DNA of 64,000 bases from Haloterrigena gelatinilytica (lineage in GTDB: Archaea; Halobacteriota; Halobacteria; Halobacteriales; Natrialbaceae), in the NCBI RefSeq assembly GCF_013342145.1, contig NZ_JABUQZ010000001.1:2728001-2792000 (forward strand), written 5' to 3'. The notes beneath the pieces were generated by a model. That model made no database searches and was not told the DNA's origin. It was given only the letters and a program-made list of their open reading frames with translations. Shown here one piece after another: positions 27,338 to 36,166 of this stretch; the stretch's first letter is position 1, and each line of letters starts with the position of its first letter. The translations under genes and the position numbers were made by a program.

Positions 27338-27356
27338 GTGTTAGTTGTTGCCACAC
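27338..27356 (-). promoter_or_regulatory. Promoter motif shared by the two AOR genes (copy 1)
   Basis: GTGTTAGTTGTTGCCACAC (plus-strand reading) begins 34 bp upstream of the aor ATG. The second aor gene has a 15/19 match at exactly the same distance (51880-51898). A 5-bp inverted repeat GTGTG...CACAC (27336-27356) is present here but lost in copy 2. It is probably the core promoter or a regulator site retained after duplication. Confidence 0.55.
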
Positions 27357-27527
27357 ATTCGTTACGAACGACCGAAAGTCGTGGAACGAGCAACAACGAT
27401 CGGTTCCGAAATCAGACGCGATATTCGTTGAAACAAGTGAAAGACGGCGCCTCGAGTCGATGCAGACGGGAGTCGAGCGGGGGTCTTTTTTCGCCGTTCG
27501 GCGCGTAGTCGTCGGCGGTGAGTCACG

Positions 27528-28382
27528 GTGATCGACGTCCCCGACGCGTTCGCGCGACTCGAGCGACCGGAGTACACCGGCGAGAATCGGTGTCTCCCGT
27601 GCACGGTAGTGAACGTCGCGATCGCGTTCGTTCTCGCGGCCGGAATCGGCGTCGCGGGCTCCGCGCTCGTCGGCGCGCTCGCGTTCGCGTGCTGTCTGCT
27701 CCTCGTCTACCTCCGGGGCTATCTGATTCCGGGCACGCCGACGCTCACGCGGCGCTACCTCCCCGACCGGGTCCTCTCGTGGTTCGGCAAAGCCGACGCC
27801 CCGGAGCCCGAACGACGGCCGACGATCGAGACGGCCGACCTCGAGGCCGCCGTCGAGACCCTCTCGACGGCCGACGTAGTGCGCTCGACGGCGAACGGTG
27901 ACGGGCTCCGCCTGACCGACGACTTCCGGGAGCGATGGACCGACCGCCTCCCGGCCGGCGGCGCGGTGGAATCGCTCGCGGACGCCGTTGCACCCCTCGT
28001 CGACGCCGACGAGATCGACTCGCACGGCGAGGCCGCCGTCGAACTCGACGGGACGAAGCGGCTCCGCTGGGAATCGGACGCGGCGCTCGCGGCCGACGTC
28101 GCCGCGGACCGAGAGCTCCGGACCCGCCTGGACGGCTGGGAGACGCTCGAGCCGGCGGATCGCCGCGACGTGCTCGCGGGGCTGCGACTCCTCCGGGAGC
28201 GCTGTCCCGCCTGCGACGGGCGTCTCGAGACGCGCCGCGAGCGCGTCGAACACTGCTGCCGACGGCCGCGAGTGGCCCTCGAGACCGACTGCGAGACCTG
28301 CGGGCGATCGATCGCCGCGCTCGCCGTCGGCGAGTCGAATCCGCTCCTCGAGTGGGTGCCGGCGGAGGACGCCGTCGCGTGA
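27528..28382 (+). CDS. Conserved haloarchaeal membrane protein with C-terminal zinc ribbon
   Basis: 284 residues from a GTG. The N-terminus has an RCLPC motif directly before two hydrophobic helices (VVNVAIAFVLAAGIGVAGSA and LVGALAFACCLLLVYLRGYL). A long acidic middle follows, then a zinc-ribbon-like C-terminus with CPAC, CC and CETC pairs (about residues 224-266). The cytoplasmic part may bind metal. The function is unknown. Confidence 0.75.
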   Translation: MIDVPDAFARLERPEYTGENRCLPCTVVNVAIAFVLAAGIGVAGSALVGALAFACCLLLVYLRGYLIPGTPTLTRRYLPDRVLSWFGKADAPEPERRPTIETADLEAAVETLSTADVVRSTANGDGLRLTDDFRERWTDRLPAGGAVESLADAVAPLVDADEIDSHGEAAVELDGTKRLRWESDAALAADVAADRELRTRLDGWETLEPADRRDVLAGLRLLRERCPACDGRLETRRERVEHCCRRPRVALETDCETCGRSIAALAVGESNPLLEWVPAEDAVA

Positions 28383-28476
28383 CCGCCGGCGGCGACCCGG
28401 ATCGGTTCCGACTCGAGAGGCGACTGATCTCGAGTGCCCGAGCTGACGGCGAGGAGCGACCGGCGACGGCCGACGG

Positions 28477-30633
28477 TCAGTCGTCGGCGGCCGGATCGGC
28501 CGTCTCGCCGAGCGGTTCGACCTCGACCTCGATCTCGGCGGCGGCGGCCTTGTACTCGGGGATCTTCGCCCGCTCGTCGAGGACGTGGTTGGTGAGTCGA
28601 TTCGCGGAAGCGGCCGCGAAGTGCGGCGTCGTCCAGACGACGCCCTCCTTGGTGTCCTCGGTGACGTGGGCCTCGAGCGTGATTTCGCCGCGCCTGGACT
28701 GCAACCGGACGTACTCGCCGTCCTCGATCCCGTAGCGCTCGGCGTCGGCCGGATGGACGTCGACGAAGTTCTCCGGCGTCTGGCGGTTGAGCGTCGGCGA
28801 TCGAGTGCTCATCGTCCCCGTGTTGTAGTGCTCCTCGAGGCGCGCGGTCGTGAGGATCAGCGGGTACTCGTCGTCCGGGGTTTCGGCGGGCGGGGTGTGC
28901 TGGACGCCCTCGATGTGGCCCAGCCCGCTCTCGGTCTCGAACTCCTCCTCGTAGAGGAACGGATCGCCCTCGTCGCCCGGCTCGTAGCAGGGCCAGTGGA
29001 TCCCCTCCTCGCCGAGGCGGTCGTAGGTCATCCCGTGGTAGCTCGGGCAGACCTGCCGGAGTTCCTCGAAGACTTCTTCCGGGTCGTCGAAATCAAACAG
29101 GTCGTCGCCGTCGTCGAAGAGCCGCTTCCCGACCTCGGACAGGATCTCGAGATCGTGCTTCGTGTTCTCGTGAACCTTTTCGACGCCGCGCATGCGCTGA
29201 ACGCGGCGGTCGGTGTTGGTGACGGTGCCGCCGCGTTCGGCCCACGTCGTCGCCGGCAGGAGCACGTCGGCGTACTCGGCGGTCTCGGTCGGGAAGATGT
29301 CCTGGACCACCACGAACTCGAGATCATCGAGACGCTCGGCGACGGCGTTGGCGTCGGGTTCGCTCATCACGGGGTTCTCGCCCATGACGTAGAGGCCCTT
29401 GATCTGGTCGCCCGCGGCGTAGGAGATCTCGACGTTCGTCAGCCCCGGCTCGTCCGGAATCTCGAAGCCCCAGACGTCCTCGACCGATTCGCGGGCCTCG
29501 TCGTCGTCGACTAGCTGGTAGCCCGGGAGGACGTTCGGCATCGCGCCGACGTCACAGGTCCCCTGGACGTTGTTCTGGCCGCGCAGCGGGTTGACGCCCG
29601 TCCCGGGCCGGCCGATGTTCCCGGTGATCAGCGCCAGGTTGATCTCGTTCTGGACGTTGTCGACGCCGCAGGCGTGCTGGCTCATCCCCATCCCGGTGAA
29701 AATGGCCGCGTTGTCCGCCGCGGCGTACTTTTCGGCGGCGCGTTCGATCTCCTCGATCGGGAGGCCACACTCCTCGGCTGCCGCCTCCTTATCGAACTCC
29801 TCGAGCGTTTCCCTCAGGTGGTCGAACCCTTCCGTGCGCTCTCCGACGAATTCCTCGTCGATCCAGCCGTCGTCGGGATTCTCCTCGTGGTGCTCGAGGA
29901 TCGTCTTCAGAACGATATTCAACAGCGGGATGTCGGTGCCGGGGTTCAGTTGCAGGTGCTGGTGGCGCTCCGTCTCGTCGATTTGGAACGACCGCGTCGT
30001 CTTGTTCGCGTGCGGATCGACCTGGATCACGGTCGCGCCGTCTAAGACCGCCTGTCGGAAGTACTGGCTGTTGGCGATGGGGTGTTGCTCGCCGGGATTC
30101 GCCCCCTGGATCCAGAACAGGTCGCACTCCTCGCGGAGGTCGCGCATGCTGTTGGTCATCGCGCCGGCGCCCAGACTGGTCCGCAGCGCCCAGACCGTCG
30201 AGGCGTGGCACATCCGCGTGCAGTTGTCGACGTTGTTCGTCCCGTACCGGCGCGCGAGCTTCTGGAGGAGGTAGTTCTCCTCGTTCATCGTCTTCGAGGA
30301 GCCGAAAAAGCCCACGGCGTCCGGGCCGTACTCGGCGCGGATCCGCTCGAGTTCGTCGACGACGTACTCGTAGGCCTCCTCCCACGTGGCCTCGCGGAAC
30401 TCGCCGTCCTCCTTGATCTGCGGTTCGGTGAGTCGGTCTTCGTGATCGATCACTTCCGTCGCCGCGCCGCCCTTGATGCAGATGCGGCCCTCGTTGACCG
30501 GCGCGTCGCCCCACGGCGTGAACTGGACGTCGCCGGGGTCGTCCCCCTGCTGAATCCGAATGCCACACCCGACGCCGCAGTACGGGCAGATCGTCTCGAC
30601 CGGATCGTGGTGCTCTTGCTGATCGCTGGACAT
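28477..30633 (-). CDS. fdhA: Formate dehydrogenase-type molybdopterin oxidoreductase, catalytic subunit
   Basis: 718 residues of the FdhF/DMSO-reductase family, expected to oxidise formate to CO2. A 4Fe-4S cluster is held by Cys16, Cys19, Cys23 and Cys52. The active-site segment NCTRMCH places Cys142 where bacterial enzymes have selenocysteine or cysteine, followed by the catalytic His143. Pterin-binding segments include WIQGANPGEQHP and the C-terminal TTARLEEHYNTGTMS... VVWTTPHF. There is no Tat signal, and no FdhB or membrane subunit adjoins it, so it probably uses ferredoxin or NAD via separately encoded partners (inference). An assimilatory nitrate reductase is less likely. Confidence 0.88.
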   Translation of the reverse strand: MSSDQQEHHDPVETICPYCGVGCGIRIQQGDDPGDVQFTPWGDAPVNEGRICIKGGAATEVIDHEDRLTEPQIKEDGEFREATWEEAYEYVVDELERIRAEYGPDAVGFFGSSKTMNEENYLLQKLARRYGTNNVDNCTRMCHASTVWALRTSLGAGAMTNSMRDLREECDLFWIQGANPGEQHPIANSQYFRQAVLDGATVIQVDPHANKTTRSFQIDETERHQHLQLNPGTDIPLLNIVLKTILEHHEENPDDGWIDEEFVGERTEGFDHLRETLEEFDKEAAAEECGLPIEEIERAAEKYAAADNAAIFTGMGMSQHACGVDNVQNEINLALITGNIGRPGTGVNPLRGQNNVQGTCDVGAMPNVLPGYQLVDDDEARESVEDVWGFEIPDEPGLTNVEISYAAGDQIKGLYVMGENPVMSEPDANAVAERLDDLEFVVVQDIFPTETAEYADVLLPATTWAERGGTVTNTDRRVQRMRGVEKVHENTKHDLEILSEVGKRLFDDGDDLFDFDDPEEVFEELRQVCPSYHGMTYDRLGEEGIHWPCYEPGDEGDPFLYEEEFETESGLGHIEGVQHTPPAETPDDEYPLILTTARLEEHYNTGTMSTRSPTLNRQTPENFVDVHPADAERYGIEDGEYVRLQSRRGEITLEAHVTEDTKEGVVWTTPHFAAASANRLTNHVLDERAKIPEYKAAAAEIEVEVEPLGETADPAADD

Positions 30634-30853
30634 TGGTCTGTGTTGCTAGCTGTCGGCCTGCGGTTCGGTGCCACGTAGACTGACTCCGTCCGAATGCATG
30701 AGTCTTTCTAGCACATATCGCGAAAATCGGTACCAATTATCGGACGGGCGCGGCCCGTTTCGGACGAACACCAGGTCGACTCCGACGTCCATCGCCGTAG
30801 CGAGGCCAGAGGGGGAACGCTCACGGCCGCGCGTGGCAAACTGTATCACAGGA

Positions 30854-31417
30854 ATGGGACTCACCCGATCGGTGCTCGAAGCGAACGCCGACGAGTACCG
30901 CGAGCGCGAACCCCTCTACTCCGTCGAACGGGAGTCGATCGAGACGCTTCCGGACGCGTTCGCCGCGGGCGAGTTCGGCCGTCGCGACGCCGAGTGGGTC
31001 GTCCAGTGGTACTACCGGCGCCTCCTCGGTGCGATCCCCGACGCCCGCCGTCGGGAGCGCGAGGAGCGGTTCGGGCGAAACGAGTTCGAGACCGTTCGAG
31101 ACGCGATCACCGACGTCGCCGCGGCGACCGATCCCGCCGATCGGATCGGCCGACTGACCGCCCTCGAGGGCGTCGACGTCCCGGTCGCGTCGGCGTTCCT
31201 GTTCTTTGTCGATCCCCAGCAGTGCATCGTCGTCGGCGAACGCGAGTGGACCGCGCTCGCCGACTCGGGAGAGCTGTCCGAACCGTACCCCGAACCCCCG
31301 TCGGTCGCGGACTACGAGTCGTATCTCGAGCGCTGTCGCTCGCTCGGCGACCGATTCGACTGCGACATGTGGACGCTGTACCGCGCGCTCTGGCGGCTGT
31401 GGAAGGACCGGGACTGA
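30854..31417 (+). CDS. Conserved hypothetical protein, possible helix-hairpin-helix fold
   Basis: 187 residues from the ATG at 30854. The centre, RIGRLTALEGVDVPVASAFLFFVDPQQCIVV, resembles the helix-hairpin-helix segment of HhH-GPD-like proteins (L..LeGV..pvASA.L....P), followed by helical sequence ending MWTLYRALWRLWKDRD. No glycosylase catalytic Lys/Asp pair is evident, so function is open. It is convergent with the amphi-Trp gene, 13 bp apart. Confidence 0.7.
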   Translation: MGLTRSVLEANADEYREREPLYSVERESIETLPDAFAAGEFGRRDAEWVVQWYYRRLLGAIPDARRREREERFGRNEFETVRDAITDVAAATDPADRIGRLTALEGVDVPVASAFLFFVDPQQCIVVGEREWTALADSGELSEPYPEPPSVADYESYLERCRSLGDRFDCDMWTLYRALWRLWKDRD

Positions 31418-31430
31418 GACTCGTCGGCGG

Positions 31431-31733
31431 TCAGCGGACGGAGAGGTCCGATCCCTCGCCCCGTTCGGTGAACTCGAGTTCGATCTCGAGTTCCCGCTCG
31501 CGCTTGCTCGCGAACTCGATCTCGACCTCGACCGGATCGCGGTACTCGAAGGGGATCTCCCACGTCGACCCCGCCACCGTCACCCGCGTGTCGGCCTCGA
31601 GCTGATCGGCGAGTTCCCGGAGGAACGCGGCCGTCTCCTGCCGCGAGAGGTACACCTCTCGTTCGAAGAACCCGTCGGTGATCGTCCGCCGGTCGCGGTC
31701 GCGATCCTCCGGGAGCGTGACTCGATCGGACAT
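31431..31733 (-). CDS. Amphi-Trp domain protein
   Basis: 100 residues. The C-terminal half has the amphi-Trp pattern STWEIPFEYRDPVEVEIEFASKRERELEIELEF, alternating strands with a conserved Trp. The N-terminal half is FFEREVYLSRQETAAFLRELADQLE. The role of this archaeal domain is unknown. The ATG at 31733 is chosen; upstream in-frame sequence covers the promoter. It is divergent from an ArsR-like gene. Confidence 0.85.
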   Translation of the reverse strand: MSDRVTLPEDRDRDRRTITDGFFEREVYLSRQETAAFLRELADQLEADTRVTVAGSTWEIPFEYRDPVEVEIEFASKRERELEIELEFTERGEGSDLSVR

Positions 31734-31846
31734 GGGATTTAGTACCACACTTACCGGCATAAACCTGCACCAACGTCCTTCGAATCCTGTATGTAGGGGG
31801 AGCGTACCGGCGAAATCCTTCTTGGGCCGGCGACCCACGTGACTCC

Positions 31847-32140
31847 ATGTCCCTGATCGAGGTACTGGGCAACGGGACCCGACTCGAGATTCTGCGCGAA
31901 CTCTCCCGGGGGCCGAAGTACGTCTCCGAACTCGCCGAGGCGGTCGGCATGGACGGGACGAGCGCCGTCCACCACCTCTCGACGCTCGAGGACGCCGATC
32001 TGGTCGAGTGGTACATGCGCGGTAACCGGAAGTACTACCGACTCACGCGTTCGCTCGAGTTGCGGATCGCGCCGCCGCCGGAGCGGACGTTCGTCCTGCA
32101 GGCCGACGAGATCGACGCGTCGGATCCGTCCGATCGGTGA
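31847..32140 (+). CDS. ArsR-family winged-helix regulator
   Basis: 97 residues: VLGNGTRLEILRELSRGPKYVSELAEAVG then SAVHHLSTLEDADLVEWYMRGNRKYYRLT, the standard ArsR HTH and wing. No metal-binding cysteines are visible, so the signal is not classical arsenic or zinc sensing. It is divergent from the amphi-Trp gene (113 bp between starts) and 180 bp upstream of the CobW-family gene. Confidence 0.9.
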   Translation: MSLIEVLGNGTRLEILRELSRGPKYVSELAEAVGMDGTSAVHHLSTLEDADLVEWYMRGNRKYYRLTRSLELRIAPPPERTFVLQADEIDASDPSDR

Positions 32141-32321
32141 GCGACCGACCGCGGTACGGTTCGCGCCCGCCGCCACAGCGGCAGCGGTCGCCGCTCGAGC
32201 AGCGACGTGAGGCGGTCGTTCGAGGCTCGTCCGGTCGATGCCTAACAGTCCCGCGTTCGATACTGTCGGCGGTGCCCGACCGGTCACTTAGTAGCGCACC
32301 CGTCGTGGTGGACGGTATCGT

Positions 32322-33428
32322 ATGACAGTAAACGGCCCGATTCCCGTCACCGTCGTCACCGGCTACCTCGGGGCGGGAAAGACGACGCTGATCAATCACG
32401 TGCTGTCGAACCCGGGCGGACGGCGGGTGGCGGTGATCGTCAACGACATGGGAGAGATCAACGTCGACGCGGACCGCATCGCGCGAGAAACCGACGAGGA
32501 GGGAATCGTCGACCTCTCGAACGGCTGCATCTGCTGTCGGTTACGGGGGGATCTCCTCGAGGAAGCACGGCGGCTGGCGGAGCGCCGAACGTTCGACTAC
32601 CTGCTGGTCGAGTCCTCGGGGATCAGCGAACCGATTCCCGTGGCGCAGGTGTTCACCGAGGGGACCGACGACAGCGACGTGGATCCGACGACCCTGTTTC
32701 GGCTGGACACGATGGTGACCGTCCTCGATACGTACGGGTTCTGGAAGGAGTTCGACGCCGGAGAGCGGCTTCCGGAGGGTGCGCAACCGGACGCCGACCG
32801 GCCGCTGAGCGAGGTCCTCGTCGAGGGGATCGAGTTCTGCGACGTCTTGCTGCTCAACAAGTCCGATATGGTCCCCGAGGACGTCCTCGAGGAGATCGAC
32901 GCGGTCGTCGAGACCCTCCAGCCGCGTGCGAAACGGCTCCGAACGAGCTACTGCGAGGTCGATCCGGACGTCGTACTCGACACCGGCCGGTTCGACTTCG
33001 AGCGGGCGAAGCGCTCCCCGGGGTGGAAGCGCCACCTCCGCGGGGGTGAGGACGGGCACGATCACGACGCGGGGCGAACCGCCGCCGAGATGCACGGCGT
33101 TTCGTCGTTCGTCGTCCGGTTCGATCGACCGTTCCATCCGGAGCGACTCGCGGCCTGGCTCGAGGACTGGGACAGCGCGATCGTCCGCGCCAAGGGCGTC
33201 TGTTACGTCGCGAACCGGGAGCAGGTGATCGGCGTCAGTCAGGCCGGGCCGTCGGTCAGGGCCGGCCCGATCGGCGAGTGGCGGCCCGACGACGACCGTC
33301 GCACGCGGCTCGTGTTCATCGGCCGAGACATGAACGAGGAACGGATTCGCGAGGAACTCGAGGCGTGTCTGGTCGACGGCGACGACCCGGAGGGGACGGC
33401 AGCGACGGCCGACCCGTTCCCGCTGTAG
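32322..33428 (+). CDS. CobW/COG0523-family GTPase (metal chaperone type)
   Basis: 368 residues. The G1 loop GYLGAGKT is at 14-21, the family's metal-binding NGCICC at 67-72, and NKSD (G4) near residue 186. A His/Asp-rich stretch (EDGHDHD) follows, then the CobW C-terminal domain (HGVSSFVVRFDRPFHPERLAAWLEDW). These GTPases deliver metals such as zinc, cobalt or iron to targets. In this neighbourhood the client might be the zinc-type dehydrogenase at 34010 (inference). Confidence 0.9.
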   Translation: MTVNGPIPVTVVTGYLGAGKTTLINHVLSNPGGRRVAVIVNDMGEINVDADRIARETDEEGIVDLSNGCICCRLRGDLLEEARRLAERRTFDYLLVESSGISEPIPVAQVFTEGTDDSDVDPTTLFRLDTMVTVLDTYGFWKEFDAGERLPEGAQPDADRPLSEVLVEGIEFCDVLLLNKSDMVPEDVLEEIDAVVETLQPRAKRLRTSYCEVDPDVVLDTGRFDFERAKRSPGWKRHLRGGEDGHDHDAGRTAAEMHGVSSFVVRFDRPFHPERLAAWLEDWDSAIVRAKGVCYVANREQVIGVSQAGPSVRAGPIGEWRPDDDRRTRLVFIGRDMNEERIREELEACLVDGDDPEGTAATADPFPL

Positions 33429-33446
33429 TTGCCCGCGATCGAGTTC

Positions 33447-33605
33447 TCACAGCTCCAACTCGTCGCTGAGTTCCTCCCAGGACTCGTGAAAGCCGTGGGT
33501 CGACCGGTCCGTCGTCCGATCGGGGACGGCGTTCTGATAGACGTCGTCGTACTCGAGCAGCCGCGTCCAGCCGTCGTGGAGGGAGTAGCTGCAGTACTGG
33601 CACAT
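33447..33605 (-). CDS. Small hypothetical protein with one CxxC (52 aa)
   Basis: 52 residues beginning MCQYCSYSLHDGWTRLLEYDDVYQN and ending in an acidic helix. It has a single CxxC pair plus two His (residues 10 and 40), so a zinc site is possible but incomplete. It is convergent with the CobW-family gene. An ATG nine codons upstream is also available. Confidence 0.5.
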   Translation of the reverse strand: MCQYCSYSLHDGWTRLLEYDDVYQNAVPDRTTDRSTHGFHESWEELSDELEL

Positions 33606-33753
33606 GCGTCGAGCTACGCCGGTCGACGACATACCCGTTTTGCCGCACGCGGCGCTCGAGCCGGTCGCAAGCGACAGAGCGAAGCGACGGCGGCATCGGC
33701 GAGAGTGATCGTCGAACGGGCCAGAAGACCGATACCGGCGCGAGGACGCGACG

Positions 33754-33921
33754 ATGAGCGCGAAACGACGGGGCGGATACGTTCGTAGCGCGACCGACGC
33801 GGTCGAACGGGAGTGCGATCGCTGCGAGTGGCGCGCGGTCGCGGACGCCTATCCGGAACTGATCGAGCGGTATCAGGATCACCTCCGCGAGGAACACCCG
33901 ACGGCGTGGCTGCGAAGCTAA
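33754..33921 (+). CDS. Small C2H2-like zinc-finger protein (55 aa)
   Basis: 55 residues. CDRCEW (21-26), a ~20-residue spacer that looks helical, then HLREEH (43-48) make a Cys2His2-like finger preceded by a basic N-terminus. Such proteins in haloarchaea are usually uncharacterised; DNA binding is possible. It is divergent from the small CxxC gene. Confidence 0.65.
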   Translation: MSAKRRGGYVRSATDAVERECDRCEWRAVADAYPELIERYQDHLREEHPTAWLRS

Positions 33922-34009
33922 CGTCGGACTCGCTCGCGACTCCCGTCGCGGACCCGGTCCGATCGGTCGCTTCGAAACGACCGCTAGACCGGGACCGCCG
34001 GCGAGACGG

Positions 34010-35176
34010 CTACGGCTCGAGTAAGACCTTGATGACGCCCTCCTCGCGCTCGTCGAACTTCTCGTACATCTCGGGAGCGCGCTCCAGGTCGACGCGGTGG
34101 GAGACGACCCAGCTGGGGTCGGCCCGCCCCTCGATGATCATGTCCCGGAGCTGCCGGTTGTACGCCTTGACGTTGGTCTGGCCGGTACCCAGCTTCTGGC
34201 CCTTCTCGAAGAGTTTCCCGAAGTCGATCCCGAGTCGTCCCTGGGCCGCCATCTCGTCGGGCGCGCCGGGATCCGACGGGACGTACAGCCCCGGAATGCC
34301 GAGCTCTCCGGTCGGGCGGACGGTCTGGATGAGCTGGTTGATCACGACCGCCGGGTTCTCTCGGGCCGGGTCATAGGCGTCGTCGGTCGGATCCGTCTCG
34401 GGGTCGATCGCCTGATACCCCACGGCGTCGACGCCGGTGTCGACCCCGCCGCCGTGCAGGTCCTTGATCTGTTCGACGGGATCGCTCTCCTCGAAATTGA
34501 TCGGGCGAGCGTCGCAGTGGTCCTCGGCCAGGTCGAGGCGGCTCTCGACGCGGTCGACGACGTAGATCTCCGAGGCGCCCTGGATCTTGGCGCTGTAGGC
34601 GGCCATCAGGCCGACGGGACCGGCCCCGAAGATCGCGATCGATTCGCCGGGTTGCAGGTTCGCGAGTCGGGTGCCGTGCCACCCCGTCGGGAAGATGTCC
34701 GCGAGGAGCGCGAAGGCGTCCTCGTGTTCGTCGCCCTCCGGCAGTTTCAGCGCGTTAAAGTCGGCGTAGGGGACCCGGAGTTTCTCCGCCTGTCCGCCCT
34801 TGTACGGTCCCATCGCGACGTAGCCGTACGCGCCCCCGGCGAAGCCGGGATTGACGTTGGTACAGAACCCGGTATACCCGTTCTCGCAGTTGCGGCAGAA
34901 CCCGCAAGCGACGTTGAACGGCATCACGACGCGGTCGCCCTCCTCGAGCGACGTGACGGCGTCGCCGGTCTCGATCACGTTGCCCATGTTCTCGTGACCG
35001 AAGACGATCCCCGGATCGGCCGAGGTCCGCCCCTCGTACATGTGGAGGTCCGACCCACAGATGCACGTCGTCGTGATATCGACGATGACGTCGTTCTCGT
35101 GTTCGATTTCGGGCTCGTCGACCGACTCGACGGCTACCTCCTGCGGTCCCTGATAGACGACGGCGTCCATTGACAT
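34010..35176 (-). CDS. Zinc-dependent formaldehyde-type dehydrogenase (glutathione-independent)
   Basis: 388 residues of the medium-chain zinc alcohol dehydrogenase superfamily. The catalytic zinc region is TCICGSDLHMYEG with GHENMG; the structural zinc lobe is CGFCRNCENGYTGFC. The NAD-binding turn is IFGAGPVGLMAAYSA. The long insert with DYxxxxGVDTGVDAVGYQA-type sequence (here HGGGVDTGVDAVGYQ) and VVINQLIQTVRPTG marks the formaldehyde dismutase/dehydrogenase subgroup, which turns formaldehyde into formate. The formate dehydrogenase at 28477 could take the product. Monocistronic. Confidence 0.88.
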   Translation of the reverse strand: MSMDAVVYQGPQEVAVESVDEPEIEHENDVIVDITTTCICGSDLHMYEGRTSADPGIVFGHENMGNVIETGDAVTSLEEGDRVVMPFNVACGFCRNCENGYTGFCTNVNPGFAGGAYGYVAMGPYKGGQAEKLRVPYADFNALKLPEGDEHEDAFALLADIFPTGWHGTRLANLQPGESIAIFGAGPVGLMAAYSAKIQGASEIYVVDRVESRLDLAEDHCDARPINFEESDPVEQIKDLHGGGVDTGVDAVGYQAIDPETDPTDDAYDPARENPAVVINQLIQTVRPTGELGIPGLYVPSDPGAPDEMAAQGRLGIDFGKLFEKGQKLGTGQTNVKAYNRQLRDMIIEGRADPSWVVSHRVDLERAPEMYEKFDEREEGVIKVLLEP

Positions 35177-35518
35177 TAGTTATCAAACCTCGATGAACGG
35201 ACGACGAACTCCGTTGTAAACCTTCGCGTGGTCGCTGCGCTCGAGGACGATCGTTTAACGCCCGTTCGTTCCGAGGAGAAGACGTACCGGCACGAACGAT
35301 TCTGGGTTCGGCCGGAGCGTCCGATCGACCGTCCAGTCTCGTTCGCCGGCGGCGCGCGACTACCGTCACGAGACGGTCCCGCATCTCGCCAGGGGAACCG
35401 GACAACTGCCGGCGAGAGCGACAGTCCAGCCGGTTGATCCCACACCCATCACTGATAGTATATAATCGAATTTTCGCAGAAGGCATTTATCACCCTCCGT
35501 GGTGTGGGACTCTGCCGC
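35177..35518. other. Intergenic region between dehydrogenase and HbpS-like gene
   Basis: 342 bp with no supported gene. The left part has the promoter of the minus-strand dehydrogenase (TTATCA near 35180). The right part has an AT-rich block with TATATAATC at 35458-35466 and a second AT patch at 35485-35490, most likely the promoter of the gene starting at 35519. The middle is GC-rich and featureless to me. Confidence 0.5.
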
Positions 35519-35938
35519 ATGGTCAATTCAGTACAGCTCGACACGGCGAAGGAGGTCATCGACGCGGCAGAGCAGCGAGCCGAAGAGATAGACAATCCGA
35601 TGGTGATCGCGGTCGCGAACTCGGAGGGCAACCTCGTCGCCCAACACCGGATGGACGGCGCGTGGCTCGCGTCGATCGATATTTCGCGGAACAAGGCCTA
35701 CACGGCGGCCGCGCTGGACATGCCGACGCACGAACTGGCCGATCCGACCCGGCCGGGCGAATCGCTGTACGGCCTGCAGAATACCAACCAGGGACGGATG
35801 GTCATTTTCGGCGGCGGATACCCGCTGATGCGAGACGGCGACGTCGTCGGGGCGATCGGCGTCAGCGGCGGCGCGGTCGAGCAGGACATGGACGTCGCGG
35901 AGTCGGGGGTCGACCGCTTCGAAGAGAACTCTCCGTAA
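35519..35938 (+). CDS. HbpS/GlcG-like heme-binding family protein
   Basis: 139 residues with the HbpS/DUF336 fold pattern: ANSEGNLVAQHRMDGAWLASIDISRNKAYTAAA, then the glycine-rich MVIFGGGYPLMRDGDVVGAIGVSGGAVEQD. Members bind heme or cobalamin, or accompany oxidoreductases such as diol and glycolate enzymes. The ATG at 35519 is preferred over upstream in-frame starts that cross the promoter. Its place among dehydrogenases fits a redox accessory role (inference). Confidence 0.85.
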   Translation: MVNSVQLDTAKEVIDAAEQRAEEIDNPMVIAVANSEGNLVAQHRMDGAWLASIDISRNKAYTAAALDMPTHELADPTRPGESLYGLQNTNQGRMVIFGGGYPLMRDGDVVGAIGVSGGAVEQDMDVAESGVDRFEENSP

Positions 35939-36166
35939 CGAGTCACGGCGTTCGGCGTTCGTCGCGCGCCGACCCGGACGGCGGATTTCAGGTCGGAAAC
36001 GGACCACACTAGCTCCACCGGCGTCGTTGCGGTTCACTCGACGGCCGGCGGTTCGTCCGTCCCGACGATCGCACCGCCGGCCGATCCGCGACGCGTGTAT
36101 AGATTTCCAACGGAATTCCCTCTCCGGGTTGTTAGTTATATGTTGGCAGCTAGCATGCAGTAGGCC

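Noticed and set aside
28477..30633. Selenoprotein formate dehydrogenase
   Set aside because: The active-site position is an ordinary Cys codon and there is no in-frame stop.
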